Under the pieces are notes generated by a model, which searched no databases, had not been told where the DNA came from, and saw only the letters and a list, made by a program, of their open reading frames with translations. 64,000 nt of DNA from NCBI RefSeq assembly GCF_005048155.1, contig NZ_SUMB01000010.1, positions 248,001-312,000 on the forward strand. The letters run 5' to 3'. The stretch is from Streptomyces piniterrae. GTDB taxonomy: Bacteria > Actinomycetota > Actinomycetes > Streptomycetales > Streptomycetaceae. Position numbers and translations under genes: made by a program. Positions 40,269 to 48,545 of the stretch are shown one piece after another; position 1 is the stretch's first letter; each line of letters begins with the position of its first letter.

Positions 40269-41699
40269 ATGGGACGGACACTGGCGGAGAAGGTCTGGGA
40301 CGACCATGTCGTCCGGCGCGCCGAAGGCGAGCCCGACCTGCTCTTCATCGATCTGCACCTGCTGCACGAGGTGACCAGCCCGCAGGCCTTCGACGGCCTG
40401 CGCAAGGCCGGCCGCCAGGTGCGCCGGACGGATCTCACCATCGCCACCGAGGACCACAACACCCCCACCCTCGACATCGACAAGCCGATCGCCGACCCGG
40501 TCTCGCGCACCCAGCTGGAGACGCTGCGCAAGAACTGCGCGGAGTTCGGCGTCCGGCTGCACCCGCTCGGCGACGTCGAGCAGGGCGTCGTCCACGTTGT
40601 GGGACCGCAGTTGGGACTGACCCAGCCCGGCACCACCGTGGTCTGCGGTGACAGCCACACCTCCACCCACGGCGCCTTCGGCGCGCTGGCGTTCGGCATC
40701 GGCACCAGCCAGGTCGAGCACGTCCTGGCCACCCAGACGCTGCCGCTGGCCCCCTTCAAGACCATGGCCATCACCGTCGAGGGTGAGCTGCCCGACGGGG
40801 TGACCGCCAAGGACCTGATCCTGGCGATCATCGCCAAGATCGGCACCGGCGGCGGCCAGGGCTACGTCCTGGAATACCGCGGCTCCGCCATCGAGAAACT
40901 GTCGATGGAAGCCCGGATGACCATCTGCAACATGTCGATCGAGGCGGGCGCGCGGGCCGGCATGATCGCCCCCGACCAGACCACCTTCGACTACCTCCAG
41001 GGACGCGACCACGCGCCCAAGGGCGAGGACTGGGACGCCGCCGTCGCGTACTGGAAGACCCTGCGCACCGACGACGACGCGGTCTTCGACGCCGAGGTCG
41101 TCATCGACGCCGCCACGCTGGCGCCGTTCGTTACCTGGGGCACCAACCCCGGCCAGGGCGCACCGCTTTCGGCCCGCGTCCCCGACCCGGCTTCGTACGA
41201 GGACGCCTCGGAGCGCCTCGCCGCCGAAAAGGCCCTGGAATACATGGGGTTGACGGCGGGACAGCCGCTGCGCGAGATCAACGTGGATACCGTCTTCGTA
41301 GGTTCGTGCACCAACGGCCGTATCGAGGACCTGCGCTCCGCGGCCTCGATCCTGGAAGGCCGCAAGGTCGCCGACGGCGTACGGATGCTGGTCGTTCCCG
41401 GCTCGGTCCGGGTCTCCCTGGAGGCCGTCGCCGAGGGCCTGGACAAGGTCTTCACGGCCGCCGGGGCCGAATGGCGGCATGCCGGTTGCTCGATGTGCCT
41501 GGGCATGAACCCCGATCAGTTGGCGCCCGGTGAGCGCTCCGCGTCCACCTCCAACCGCAACTTCGAAGGCCGACAGGGCAAGGGCGGCCGTACGCACCTG
41601 GTCTCGCCGCAGGTCGCCGCCGCAACGGCGGTTCTCGGCCATCTGGCCTCACCGGCCGACCTGTCCGACACCGACGTCGCCACGCCCGCGGGAGTCTGA
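40269..41699 (+). CDS. leuC: isopropylmalate isomerase large subunit
   Basis: A 476-aa aconitase-family subunit that holds the 4Fe-4S cluster. The cluster cysteines are in GSCTNGR and GCSMCLGMNPD; substrate blocks VVCGDSHTSTHGAFGALAFG and IDLHLLHEVTSPQAF are present. With LeuD it isomerises 2- to 3-isopropylmalate, and citramalate in the CimA route. ATG 40269 behind GGAGGGAAAG. The leader carries two GC hairpins of the GGGCCCGGC type near 40184-40200. Confidence 0.97.
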   Translation: MGRTLAEKVWDDHVVRRAEGEPDLLFIDLHLLHEVTSPQAFDGLRKAGRQVRRTDLTIATEDHNTPTLDIDKPIADPVSRTQLETLRKNCAEFGVRLHPLGDVEQGVVHVVGPQLGLTQPGTTVVCGDSHTSTHGAFGALAFGIGTSQVEHVLATQTLPLAPFKTMAITVEGELPDGVTAKDLILAIIAKIGTGGGQGYVLEYRGSAIEKLSMEARMTICNMSIEAGARAGMIAPDQTTFDYLQGRDHAPKGEDWDAAVAYWKTLRTDDDAVFDAEVVIDAATLAPFVTWGTNPGQGAPLSARVPDPASYEDASERLAAEKALEYMGLTAGQPLREINVDTVFVGSCTNGRIEDLRSAASILEGRKVADGVRMLVVPGSVRVSLEAVAEGLDKVFTAAGAEWRHAGCSMCLGMNPDQLAPGERSASTSNRNFEGRQGKGGRTHLVSPQVAAATAVLGHLASPADLSDTDVATPAGV

Positions 41700-41704
41700 G
41701 AACC

Positions 41705-42313
41705 ATGGAAGCTTTCACCACGCACACCGGCCGGGCCGTCCCGCTGCGCCGCAGCAACGTCGACACCGACCAGATCATCCCCGCGCACTGGCTGAAGAAG
41801 GTCACCCGCGACGGTTTTGAGGACGGGCTGTTCGAGGCCTGGCGCAAGGACCCGGAGTTCGTCCTCAACCAGGAGGCGTACAAGGGCGCCACGGTGCTCG
41901 TCGCCGGCCCCGACTTCGGCACCGGCTCCTCGCGCGAGCACGCCGTGTGGGCGCTGCAGAACTACGGCTTCAAGGCCGTCATCTCCTCGCGGTTCGCGGA
42001 CATCTTCCGCGGTAACTCCCTCAAGAACGGCCTGCTGACGGTGGTGCTGCCGCAGGAGACGGTGGACCGGCTGCAGCAGCTCGTGGAGGCCGACCCGACC
42101 GCCGAGGTGACCGTCGACCTGGTCGACCGGCAGGTCAGGGCGGAGGCCCCTGGACAATCCAAGCTGACCGCCGACTTCGAGCTGGACGAAAACGCCCGTT
42201 GGCGTCTGCTGGAGGGTCTGGACGACATCAGCCTCACCCTTCGGGAGGAGTCCTCGATCGTGGATTACGAGGCGAACAGGCCGTCGTTCAAACCGCGTAC
42301 GATCGAGGTCTGA
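41705..42313 (+). CDS. leuD: isopropylmalate isomerase small subunit
   Basis: A 202-aa partner of LeuC (swivelling aconitase domain). Motifs: NVDTDQIIPAHWLK, GPDFGTGSSREHAVWAL and FADIFRGNSLKNGLL. It starts 5 nt after leuC in the same operon and is followed by two hairpins. Confidence 0.97.
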   Translation: MEAFTTHTGRAVPLRRSNVDTDQIIPAHWLKKVTRDGFEDGLFEAWRKDPEFVLNQEAYKGATVLVAGPDFGTGSSREHAVWALQNYGFKAVISSRFADIFRGNSLKNGLLTVVLPQETVDRLQQLVEADPTAEVTVDLVDRQVRAEAPGQSKLTADFELDENARWRLLEGLDDISLTLREESSIVDYEANRPSFKPRTIEV

Positions 42314-42323
42314 CCTCGGGTTT

Positions 42324-42383
42324 TATGGCTCAAAGCCATATTGCGTACGATGCGCCCCCTGTGCAGTTGGCAGGGGGCGCATC
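42324..42383 (+). terminator. leuCD terminators (two hairpins)
   Basis: A TATGGCT-CAA-AGCCATA hairpin (42324-42340) is followed by a perfect 13-bp GC stem (42349-42361 with 42371-42383). The second is the stronger terminator. Confidence 0.85.
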
Positions 42384-42449
42384 CGCTTGTCGGGGCGGCT
42401 GTTGAGGCCCCGTGAAGCGACAACTCGCCGCAGATGGCACAATTAGCGC

Positions 42450-42695
42450 ATGGAACGCGACGGCCAACTCGAGCTCTACGGTTACGTCGCCGACCGGCTC
42501 AAGGTCGCACACGCAAGAGTGCGGACACTGCAAGTCCCGGAGGGCGTACGGATGGCGCTGACCCGGAAGCTGCTCGTCATCACGGCCGCGGCTAAACACG
42601 ATCTTGCGGACGCGGCAAGGCGTCTGGAGTGGTTCATGGAAGACCTCGACGAAGGTCGTTATCCCGAAGATGTGCACACCGACGGAAGTCCGTGA
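42450..42695 (+). CDS. conserved hypothetical protein, 81 aa
   Basis: An 81-aa soluble helical protein (MERDGQLELYGYVADRLKVA and LVITAAAKHDLADAARRLEW). No signal, membrane or metal motif. Its place between leuCD and hupS is, as I recall, conserved in Streptomyces. I know no function for it. Confidence 0.7.
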   Translation: MERDGQLELYGYVADRLKVAHARVRTLQVPEGVRMALTRKLLVITAAAKHDLADAARRLEWFMEDLDEGRYPEDVHTDGSP

Positions 42696-42740
42696 AGGTC
42701 GAGTCCGTTGCGGCACAAGGGTGATTAGCCCGTTTCGTGT

Positions 42741-42769
42741 TTGATTTGCGGTATATATCTGCCTAACGT
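42741..42769 (+). promoter_or_regulatory. hupS promoter
   Basis: TTGATT (42741-42746), 17-nt spacer containing TATATAT, TAACGT (42764-42769), 52 nt before the hupS start. The spacer is unusually AT-rich for this genome. Confidence 0.6.
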
Positions 42770-42820
42770 GCGAAAAAGCTTGGAAACTTTCGTTCCAGCA
42801 ATGTCTCCGAAGGGGAAGAC

Positions 42821-43474
42821 GTGAACAAGGCGCAGCTCGTAGAAGCCATTGCCGACAAGCTCGGCGGCCGTCAGAACGCAGCGGACGCGGTTGACGCGGT
42901 ACTGGACGCAATCGTCCGTGCAGTTGTCACCGGCGACCGCGTTTCGGTCACCGGATTCGGCTCGTTCGAGAAGGTCGACCGCCCGGCCCGCTACGCCCGT
43001 AACCCGCAGACGGGTGAACGCGTGCGGGTCAAGAAGACCTCGGTGCCGCGTTTCCGTGCGGGCCAGGGCTTCAAGGACCTGGTCAGCGGCTCGAAGAAGC
43101 TCCCGAAGGGCGGCGAGGTCGCCGTCAAGAAGGCTCCCAAGGGCAGCCTTACGGGTGCGGCTGCTCCGACGGTCAAGAAGGCCGCCGCGAAGAAGGCCGC
43201 CGCCAAGAAGGCCGCCGCCAAGAAGACGACGGCGAAGAAGGCCGCGGCGAAGAAGGCTCCCGCCAAGAAGGTCACCGCGAAGAAGGTGACGGCGAAGAAG
43301 ACCACCGCCAAGAAGGCCACCGCGAAGAAGGCGGCACCGGCGAAGAAGACCACCGCCAAGAAGGCCACGGCGAAGAAGGCCCCCGCGAAGAAGGCGACGG
43401 CGAAGAAGGCCCCCGCCAAGAAGACCACCGCCCGCAAGACGACCGCGAAGAAGGCCACCGCCCGCAAGCGGTAA
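42821..43474 (+). CDS. hupS: HU-family nucleoid protein with histone H1-like tail
   Basis: A 217-aa HupS. Residues 1-94 are a standard HU domain (MNKAQLVEAIADKLGGRQNA, VTGFGSFEKVDRPARYARNPQTGE). Residues from about 100 form a lysine-rich tail of repeated A-K-K and T-A-K-K units resembling eukaryotic H1 and mycobacterial HupB. In Streptomyces it compacts spore chromosomes. GTG 42821 behind GAAGGGGAAG. The tail-coding DNA is itself repetitive (GCCAAGAAG-type units), so it is prone to length change. Confidence 0.97.
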   Translation: MNKAQLVEAIADKLGGRQNAADAVDAVLDAIVRAVVTGDRVSVTGFGSFEKVDRPARYARNPQTGERVRVKKTSVPRFRAGQGFKDLVSGSKKLPKGGEVAVKKAPKGSLTGAAAPTVKKAAAKKAAAKKAAAKKTTAKKAAAKKAPAKKVTAKKVTAKKTTAKKATAKKAAPAKKTTAKKATAKKAPAKKATAKKAPAKKTTARKTTAKKATARKR

Positions 43475-43498
43475 TTCAGCAGCGGCGACGCCAGGCGT

Positions 43499-43530
43499 CG
43501 GGCCGGTCTCCCTTCGGGGAGCCCGGCCCG
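43499..43530 (+). terminator. hupS terminator
   Basis: A 13-14 bp stem with one mismatch closed by a TTCG tetraloop (43499-43530), 25 nt after the stop. Confidence 0.85.
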
Positions 43531-43563
43531 CGGTGTGTTCGGGGGCCGTCTAGGCTCTCTCCC

Positions 43564-43776
43564 ATGCAGGCCACCGCGTACACCTACGACTCCGAGACCC
43601 GCACCGGCAGCGTGCTGCTGGACGACGGGACCCCGCTGCCCTTCGATGCGGCGGCCTTCGACGCGGGCGGCCTGCGGCTGCTGCGCCCCGGCCAGCGCGT
43701 ACGCATCGAGGTCGAGCAGGAACCGGGCGAGGGCGACGCCCGCCGGATCGTCCTCATCACGCTCCAGACGCTCTGA
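43564..43776 (+). CDS. conserved small protein, OB/cold-shock-like pattern
   Basis: A 70-aa acidic protein: TYDSETRTGSVLLDDGTPLPFDAAAF followed by LRPGQRVRIEVEQE. The spacing of a Gly-containing beta start, a DDG turn and a terminal RLLRPGQRVR block recalls cold-shock/OB-fold proteins, but the RNA-binding aromatic motifs are missing. No function assigned. Its stop codon lies within the first unit of the repeat array that follows. Confidence 0.7.
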   Translation: MQATAYTYDSETRTGSVLLDDGTPLPFDAAAFDAGGLRLLRPGQRVRIEVEQEPGEGDARRIVLITLQTL

Positions 43777-44340
43777 ATGGCGGCGCGAGCGCGGCGAATG
43801 GCGGCGTGGGCGCGCTGAATGGCGGCATCGATGCGTTGATGCGTTGAACGGCGGCGTGGACGTGCTGAACAGCGTCGTGGACGCGCCGAATACGGCTGCG
43901 GGCCCGGGGTTCCGGCTGCGGGCGGGCTGAATCCCGCCTGGGACCGGGGAATCTCCGCTCCGGACGGGCTGAATCCCGCCCCAGACCAGGAAATCCCCGC
44001 TCAGGACGGGCCGAATCCGCACCAGACGAGGGAATCCCCGCTCCAGGCGCGCCGAATCCGGCTCCGGGCGCCCTGAATCGCGCTCCGGATGGGCCGAATC
44101 CCGCTCGGGACGTGCTGATTCCGTTCCGCGTCGCTGTATGCCGCTCCGGACGTGCCGAATCCGGCTCCGGGCGCCTGAATCCCGCTGCGCACGCTGCCGA
44201 ATCCCGCTGCGGGCGCTGCCGAATCCGGCTGCGGGCGCGGCCGAATCCGACTCGGGACGTGCCGAGTCGCGCTCCGCATCGCTGTATCCCGCTCCGCGCC
44301 GCGGAATCCGGCTCCCGGCGCGTTGGCGCGTTGGCGCGTT
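43775..44340. repeat. degenerate ~21-bp tandem array, about 26 units
   Basis: A GAAT (or GAAC, GTAT, GATT) core recurs with starts at 43775, 43796, 43817, 43846, 43867, 43888, 43929, 43949, 43971, 43991, 44013, 44032, 44054, 44075, 44096, 44117, 44136, 44157, 44177, 44199, 44221, 44243, 44264, 44284 and 44304. Mean spacing is about 20.8 bp. The consensus is close to GAATCCCGCTCCGGACGTGCC, with an earlier GAATGGCGGCGTGG subtype in the first units. Unit lengths of 19-22 break any reading frame. It ends with three GCGCGTTG octamers. Confidence 0.85.
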
Positions 44341-44453
44341 GAGCGGCCGTCACGGGAATACCTTCCAGCGCCCCCGCGTTGTGGACCCGCAGGGGGCCCT
44401 CGCGTCCCCTAGGGGATCTGTTCGACCATCCCCTAAGGGTCCGCCGGCCGCCA

Positions 44454-45158
44454 CTACGGCGCCCCCGCCGGAGCCGTCGCCCCGTCCGCGAGCAGTGGGG
44501 CCTGTCGCGCCGTATACGGGCCCACGCCCAGCTTCAGCGCCGCCCGCAGATCCTCGACGGTATCCACGTCCCGGCGTACCGACGGCACATCCGGCGCAAG
44601 GATCTCGCGCGCACCGGAAGCGAGGTGACGGGCCCGCGACGGCCCCCCGAATGCCGGTGCCAATTCCACGCCGGAAGTCGCCGTCAGAAGTGTTGTCCCG
44701 ATTTCCGCCGCATCCGCGAGAAATGCGCGCGGAAATTCCGCGGCGGAATGGAGCACCCGACCGAGCTCGGCCGGACGCAGCGCGGGAAGGTCGGCGTTCA
44801 GCGCGGCGACCGCGGCATCCGGGCGGCGCGCCCGTACCGCGCTCGCTCCATGCGTCAGCGCGGCGTTGAGTCCGCGGGCCGGTGTGTCGGGCACGATGCG
44901 CGCGCCCAGTGCCGCGAGTCGCTCCCCGGCCACCGGATCGTCCGTGACAACCGCCACATCGCCCACGTATTCGCAGGCCAGGGCCGCGGCGACGGTGTCC
45001 AGGGCAAAGGCCAGCGCCAGTTTGGGCCGGACTTCCTCGCCGGTGGCCCGGGAGAGCCTGCTCTTGGCCCGCACCAGCGGTTTCAGCGGCACCACCAGGC
45101 TCCAGGCCGCCTCCGCGCCGCCGTCCGCTCCGTCTCTTCGCATCGGGCCCATTCTCAC
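44454..45158 (-). CDS. cofC: phospholactate guanylyltransferase of F420 biosynthesis
   Basis: A 234-aa nucleotidyltransferase of the CofC/FbiD family, which activates 2-phospholactate or phosphoenolpyruvate with GTP for coenzyme F420 synthesis. Signature: WSLVVPLKPLVRAKSRL at the N-terminus, VAVVTDDP, GLNAALTHG, ALNADLPALRP and DVDTVEDL. The start is uncertain: GTG 45158, ATG 45152 or ATG 45143 all open before the conserved part. Divergent from the acyltransferase gene. The sole F420 gene in the window. Confidence 0.9.
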   Translation of the reverse strand: MRMGPMRRDGADGGAEAAWSLVVPLKPLVRAKSRLSRATGEEVRPKLALAFALDTVAAALACEYVGDVAVVTDDPVAGERLAALGARIVPDTPARGLNAALTHGASAVRARRPDAAVAALNADLPALRPAELGRVLHSAAEFPRAFLADAAEIGTTLLTATSGVELAPAFGGPSRARHLASGAREILAPDVPSVRRDVDTVEDLRAALKLGVGPYTARQAPLLADGATAPAGAP

Positions 45159-45280
45159 CCGCTGCCGCCGACGTTCGGGAGCCGCGGGGTTACGGTGTTC
45201 TCGACATAGCGGGTACCTGGGGCGACAATCGTGCGGCTGCCGGCTCGCAGCAGCTCAGCTCCCACAAGGAGGGTGTCCCA

Positions 45281-46147
45281 GTGTCCCGCCGCAGAATCGG
45301 CTTCTGGTACCGCTTGGCCGCGGTCATCTGCAAACCGCCGCTCCTGGTTCTGTTCAAGCGGGACTGGCGCGGAATGGAGCACATTCCGGCCGACGGCGGA
45401 TTTATCACCGCGGTCAACCACAACTCGTATCTCGATCCGCTCTCCTATGCGCACTATCAGTACAACACCGGGCGGGTCCCGCGATTCCTCGCCAAGGCCG
45501 GACTCTTCCGGAGCGGATTTGTCGGCCTGATGATGCGCGGTACCGGACAGATCCCCGTCTACCGCGAAACCACCGACGCCGCCACCGCGTTCCGGGCCGC
45601 CGTCGCCGCGATCGACCGCGGCGAATGCGTCGCCTTCTACCCCGAGGGCACCCTGACCCGCGACCCCGAGATGTGGCCCATGCAGGGCAAGACCGGTGCG
45701 GCGCGGGTGGCTTTGCTGACCATGGCCCCGGTCATTCCCGTCGCCCAGTGGGGCGCCAATGACGCGATGCCGCCGTACGCCAAGGAGAAGAAGCTCCGGC
45801 TCTTCCCGCGCAAGACGCTTCGGGTGAAGGCGGGACCGCCGGTCGACCTGAGCGCGTTCTACGGCAAGGAGCCGACCGCCGAGATCCTGCGCGCCGTCAC
45901 GGACACCATCATGGCCGCCGTCACCGAGCAGCTGGCCGAGCTCCGCGGCGAGCCCGCACCGGCCGAGCCGTTCGACTACCGCAAGGTCATCGCCCGGGAG
46001 CGGCGCGCCGCCCGGGAGGCCGCGAAAGCCGCGGACGCCTCCGCCGAACCGGCGGAAACGGCGGCACCGGCGGAACCGGTGGAAACCGCCGCCCGTACGC
46101 AGCAGTCCCGAAGCACCCAGCAGGCACAGGAGGATGAAAGCAAGTGA
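45281..46147 (+). CDS. plsC: 1-acyl-sn-glycerol-3-phosphate acyltransferase
   Basis: A 288-aa PlsC-type acyltransferase that makes phosphatidic acid. The catalytic NHxxxxD is NHNSYLD, and the phosphate-binding motif is FYPEGTLTRD with GKTGAARVALL. An N-terminal hydrophobic stretch anchors it at the membrane. The C-terminal 60 residues are an Ala/Glu/Thr-rich disordered tail. GTG 45281 follows AAGGAGGG. It overlaps gpsA by 4 nt (GTGA), joining two phospholipid-precursor enzymes. Confidence 0.93.
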   Translation: MSRRRIGFWYRLAAVICKPPLLVLFKRDWRGMEHIPADGGFITAVNHNSYLDPLSYAHYQYNTGRVPRFLAKAGLFRSGFVGLMMRGTGQIPVYRETTDAATAFRAAVAAIDRGECVAFYPEGTLTRDPEMWPMQGKTGAARVALLTMAPVIPVAQWGANDAMPPYAKEKKLRLFPRKTLRVKAGPPVDLSAFYGKEPTAEILRAVTDTIMAAVTEQLAELRGEPAPAEPFDYRKVIARERRAAREAAKAADASAEPAETAAPAEPVETAARTQQSRSTQQAQEDESK

Positions 46148-47145
46148 CGCGCTGCGCCGTCTTCGGCACGGGGTCCTGGGGCACCGCATTCGCGATGGTG
46201 CTGGCCGACGCGGGATGCGAGGTGACCCTCTGGGCGCGCCGCGCGGCCCTCGCCGACGCCATCAACACCGGCCACACCAACCCGGACTATCTGCCGGGGG
46301 TCGAGCTGCCCGCGTCCGTACGGGCCACCACCGACCCGGCGGAAGCGGCGCGCGGCGCGGAGTTCACCGTCCTCGCCGTCCCCTCGCAGACGCTGCGCGG
46401 CAACCTCACCGAATGGGCGCCCCTGCTGCCCTCGGACACGGTCCTGGTCTCCCTGATGAAGGGCGTCGAACTGGGCACGGCCAAGCGCATGAGCGAGGTC
46501 ATCGAGGAGGTCGCCAAGGTTCCCGCCGAGCGCGTCGCGGTGCTGACCGGCCCCAACCTCGCCAAGGAGATCGCCGCCCGGCAGCCCGCCGCGGCCGTCG
46601 TCGCCTGCGCGGACGAGGCGGTCGCCCGGCGGCTGCAGACCGCCTGCCACACCCCGTACTTCCGCCCGTACACCAACACCGATGTCGTGGGCTGCGAACT
46701 GGGCGGCGCGGTCAAGAACGTCATCGCGCTGGCCGTCGGCATCGCCACCGGCATGGGCCTGGGCGACAACGCCAAGGCGTCCCTGATCACCCGCGGCCTC
46801 GCCGAGACCACCCGCCTCGGCCTCGCCATGGGCGCCGACGCGCACACCTTCGCGGGCCTGGCCGGCATGGGCGACCTCGTCGCCACCTGCTCCTCGCCGC
46901 TGTCCCGCAACAACACTTTCGGCACCAACCTCGGGCGCGGGATGACGCTGGAGGAGACCATCGCGGTCACCAAGCAGACCGCCGAGGGCGTCAAGTCCTG
47001 CGAGTCCGTGCTGGATCTGGCCCGCCGGCACGGCGTCGACATGCCGCTCACCGAGACGGTCGTGGACATCGTCCACGGGGGCAAGCCGCCGATGCTGGCC
47101 CTCAAGGACCTGATGTCGCGCACCGCCAAGCCCGAACGGCACTGA
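46144..47145 (+). CDS. gpsA: glycerol-3-phosphate dehydrogenase [NAD(P)+]
   Basis: A 333-aa cytoplasmic dehydrogenase that reduces dihydroxyacetone phosphate to sn-glycerol-3-phosphate, the substrate for PlsB/PlsC. Rossmann motif GTGSWGTAFA at the start; GPNLAKEI, the catalytic Lys in ELGGAVKNVIALAVGI and GLAGMGDLVATC are present. Normal length. Translationally coupled to plsC. Confidence 0.96.
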   Translation: MTRCAVFGTGSWGTAFAMVLADAGCEVTLWARRAALADAINTGHTNPDYLPGVELPASVRATTDPAEAARGAEFTVLAVPSQTLRGNLTEWAPLLPSDTVLVSLMKGVELGTAKRMSEVIEEVAKVPAERVAVLTGPNLAKEIAARQPAAAVVACADEAVARRLQTACHTPYFRPYTNTDVVGCELGGAVKNVIALAVGIATGMGLGDNAKASLITRGLAETTRLGLAMGADAHTFAGLAGMGDLVATCSSPLSRNNTFGTNLGRGMTLEETIAVTKQTAEGVKSCESVLDLARRHGVDMPLTETVVDIVHGGKPPMLALKDLMSRTAKPERH

Positions 47146-47329
47146 GCGCCACCACCGCACTGCGCGATACGCCCACACGGGGCGGAACACCCGCATGGGG
47201 CGGCAAAGGGGCGCGGAACAGCGCGCGACCGGCGGTACTCAGTGGTACGGGGCGACAGCGGTCCGTCAGATCGGCCGTCCGCGCCGGCGCGTGGGCGGCG
47301 ACGCGGCACCGCCAACGACCGCCGCGGCA

Positions 47330-47358
47330 CTGACTACCGGCCGGTCAGCAGGTACCCT
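47330..47358 (+). promoter_or_regulatory. probable ddl promoter, near-leaderless
   Basis: CTGACT (47330-47335), 17-nt spacer, TACCCT (47353-47358), with the ddl ATG only 10 nt beyond the -10 box and no ribosome binding site. The mRNA should begin at or within a few bases of the ATG. Confidence 0.5.
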
Positions 47359-47367
47359 CGACGCGAT

Positions 47368-48504
47368 ATGAGCAGCGAGACCTCCTCCCACAAGCCCCGC
47401 GTCGCCGTCGTGTTCGGCGGCCGCAGCTCCGAGCACGCCATCTCCGTGGTGACCGCCGGAGCCGTGCTGGCCGCCATCGACCGCGACAAGTACGACGTGC
47501 TGCCCATCGGCATCACGACCGACGGACGCTGGGCGCTGACCGCCGACGACCCGGCGCGGATGGCCATCGCGGACCGGCGGCTGCCCAATGTGGCCGAGCT
47601 GGCCGAAACCACCGAGGGCGGTGTGCTGCTCCCGGTCGACCCGATCAACCGCGAGGTCGTCTACAGCGAGCCGGGTTCGGTGCCCAAGGCGCTGGGCGAG
47701 GTCGACGTCGTCTTCCCCGTCCTGCACGGTCCGTACGGCGAGGACGGCACCCTCCAGGGCCTGCTGGAGCTCTCCGGCGTCCCCTACGTCGGCTCGGGTG
47801 TCCTGTCCTCCGCCGTCGGCCAGGACAAGGACTACATGAAGCGGGTGTTCGCCTCCTTCGGGCTGCCGGTCGGCCCGTACGAGGTCATCCGCCCGCGCGA
47901 GTGGGACAACGACCCCGCCGCCGCCCGCAAGAAGATCGTGGACTTCGCCGCCGAGCACGGCTGGCCGCTGTTCGTGAAGCCCGCGCGGGCCGGCTCGTCC
48001 ATGGGCATCACCAAGGTCGACGACCTGTCCGGCCTGGACGAGGCCGTCGAGGAGGCCCGGCGCCACGACCCCAAGATCATCGTCGAGTCGCTGCTGAGCG
48101 GCCGCGAGATCGAGTGCGGGGTGCTGGAGTTCGAGGACGGCCCGCGGGCCAGCGTGCCGGCCGAGATCCCGCCGGTCACCGCGCACGACTTCTACGACTT
48201 CGAGGCGAAGTACATCGACTCGGCCGCCGGGATCGTGCCCGCGCCGCTGACCGCCGAGCAGACCGCCGAGGTCCAGGAGCTGGCCGTCGCGGCCTTCGAC
48301 GCGGCGTCCTGCGAGGGCCTGGTCCGCGCGGACTTCTTCCTGCAGGACAACGGCGAGTTCGTGATCAACGAGATCAACACGCTGCCCGGCTTCACGCCCA
48401 TCTCGATGTACCCGCGGATGTGGCAGGAAAGCGGTGTGAGCTACCCGGAGCTGATCGACCGGCTCATCCAGGCGGCGCTGCGCCGCTCGACGGGCCTGCG
48501 CTGA
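47368..48504 (+). CDS. ddl: D-alanine--D-alanine ligase
   Basis: A 378-aa ATP-grasp ligase for the terminal D-Ala-D-Ala of peptidoglycan. VAVVFGGRSSEHAISVVTAGAV, HGPYGEDGTLQGLLELSGVPYVG, KPARAGSSMGI and the metal/product block NEINTLPGFTPISMYP are canonical. ATG 47368 gives the usual N-terminus; the open frame upstream to 47242 is non-coding leader. The gene appears to have its own near-leaderless promoter. Confidence 0.96.
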   Translation: MSSETSSHKPRVAVVFGGRSSEHAISVVTAGAVLAAIDRDKYDVLPIGITTDGRWALTADDPARMAIADRRLPNVAELAETTEGGVLLPVDPINREVVYSEPGSVPKALGEVDVVFPVLHGPYGEDGTLQGLLELSGVPYVGSGVLSSAVGQDKDYMKRVFASFGLPVGPYEVIRPREWDNDPAAARKKIVDFAAEHGWPLFVKPARAGSSMGITKVDDLSGLDEAVEEARRHDPKIIVESLLSGREIECGVLEFEDGPRASVPAEIPPVTAHDFYDFEAKYIDSAAGIVPAPLTAEQTAEVQELAVAAFDAASCEGLVRADFFLQDNGEFVINEINTLPGFTPISMYPRMWQESGVSYPELIDRLIQAALRRSTGLR

Positions 48505-48520
48505 GGCGCCGCAGGGGCCC

Positions 48521-48545
48521 GGACCCGCGCGCAGAGTGCGGGTCC
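48521..48545. terminator. hairpin between ddl and DUF3515 gene
   Basis: A perfect 8-bp stem GGACCCGC/GCGGGTCC (48521-48528 with 48538-48545) between convergent genes. Confidence 0.7.

Noticed and set aside
43775..44340. CRISPR-like array downstream of hupS
   Set aside because: Units are ~21 bp, degenerate and contiguous, with no constant repeat alternating with unique spacers and no cas genes nearby.
43757..44353. Minus-strand 198-aa reading frame across the repeat array, with a GGAAGG-like site before its GTG
   Set aside because: Every frame tends to be open in 21-bp GC-rich repeats. Units of 19, 20 and 22 bp shift the frame repeatedly, so the encoded heptads are not conserved along the array; the frame also overlaps the preceding gene.
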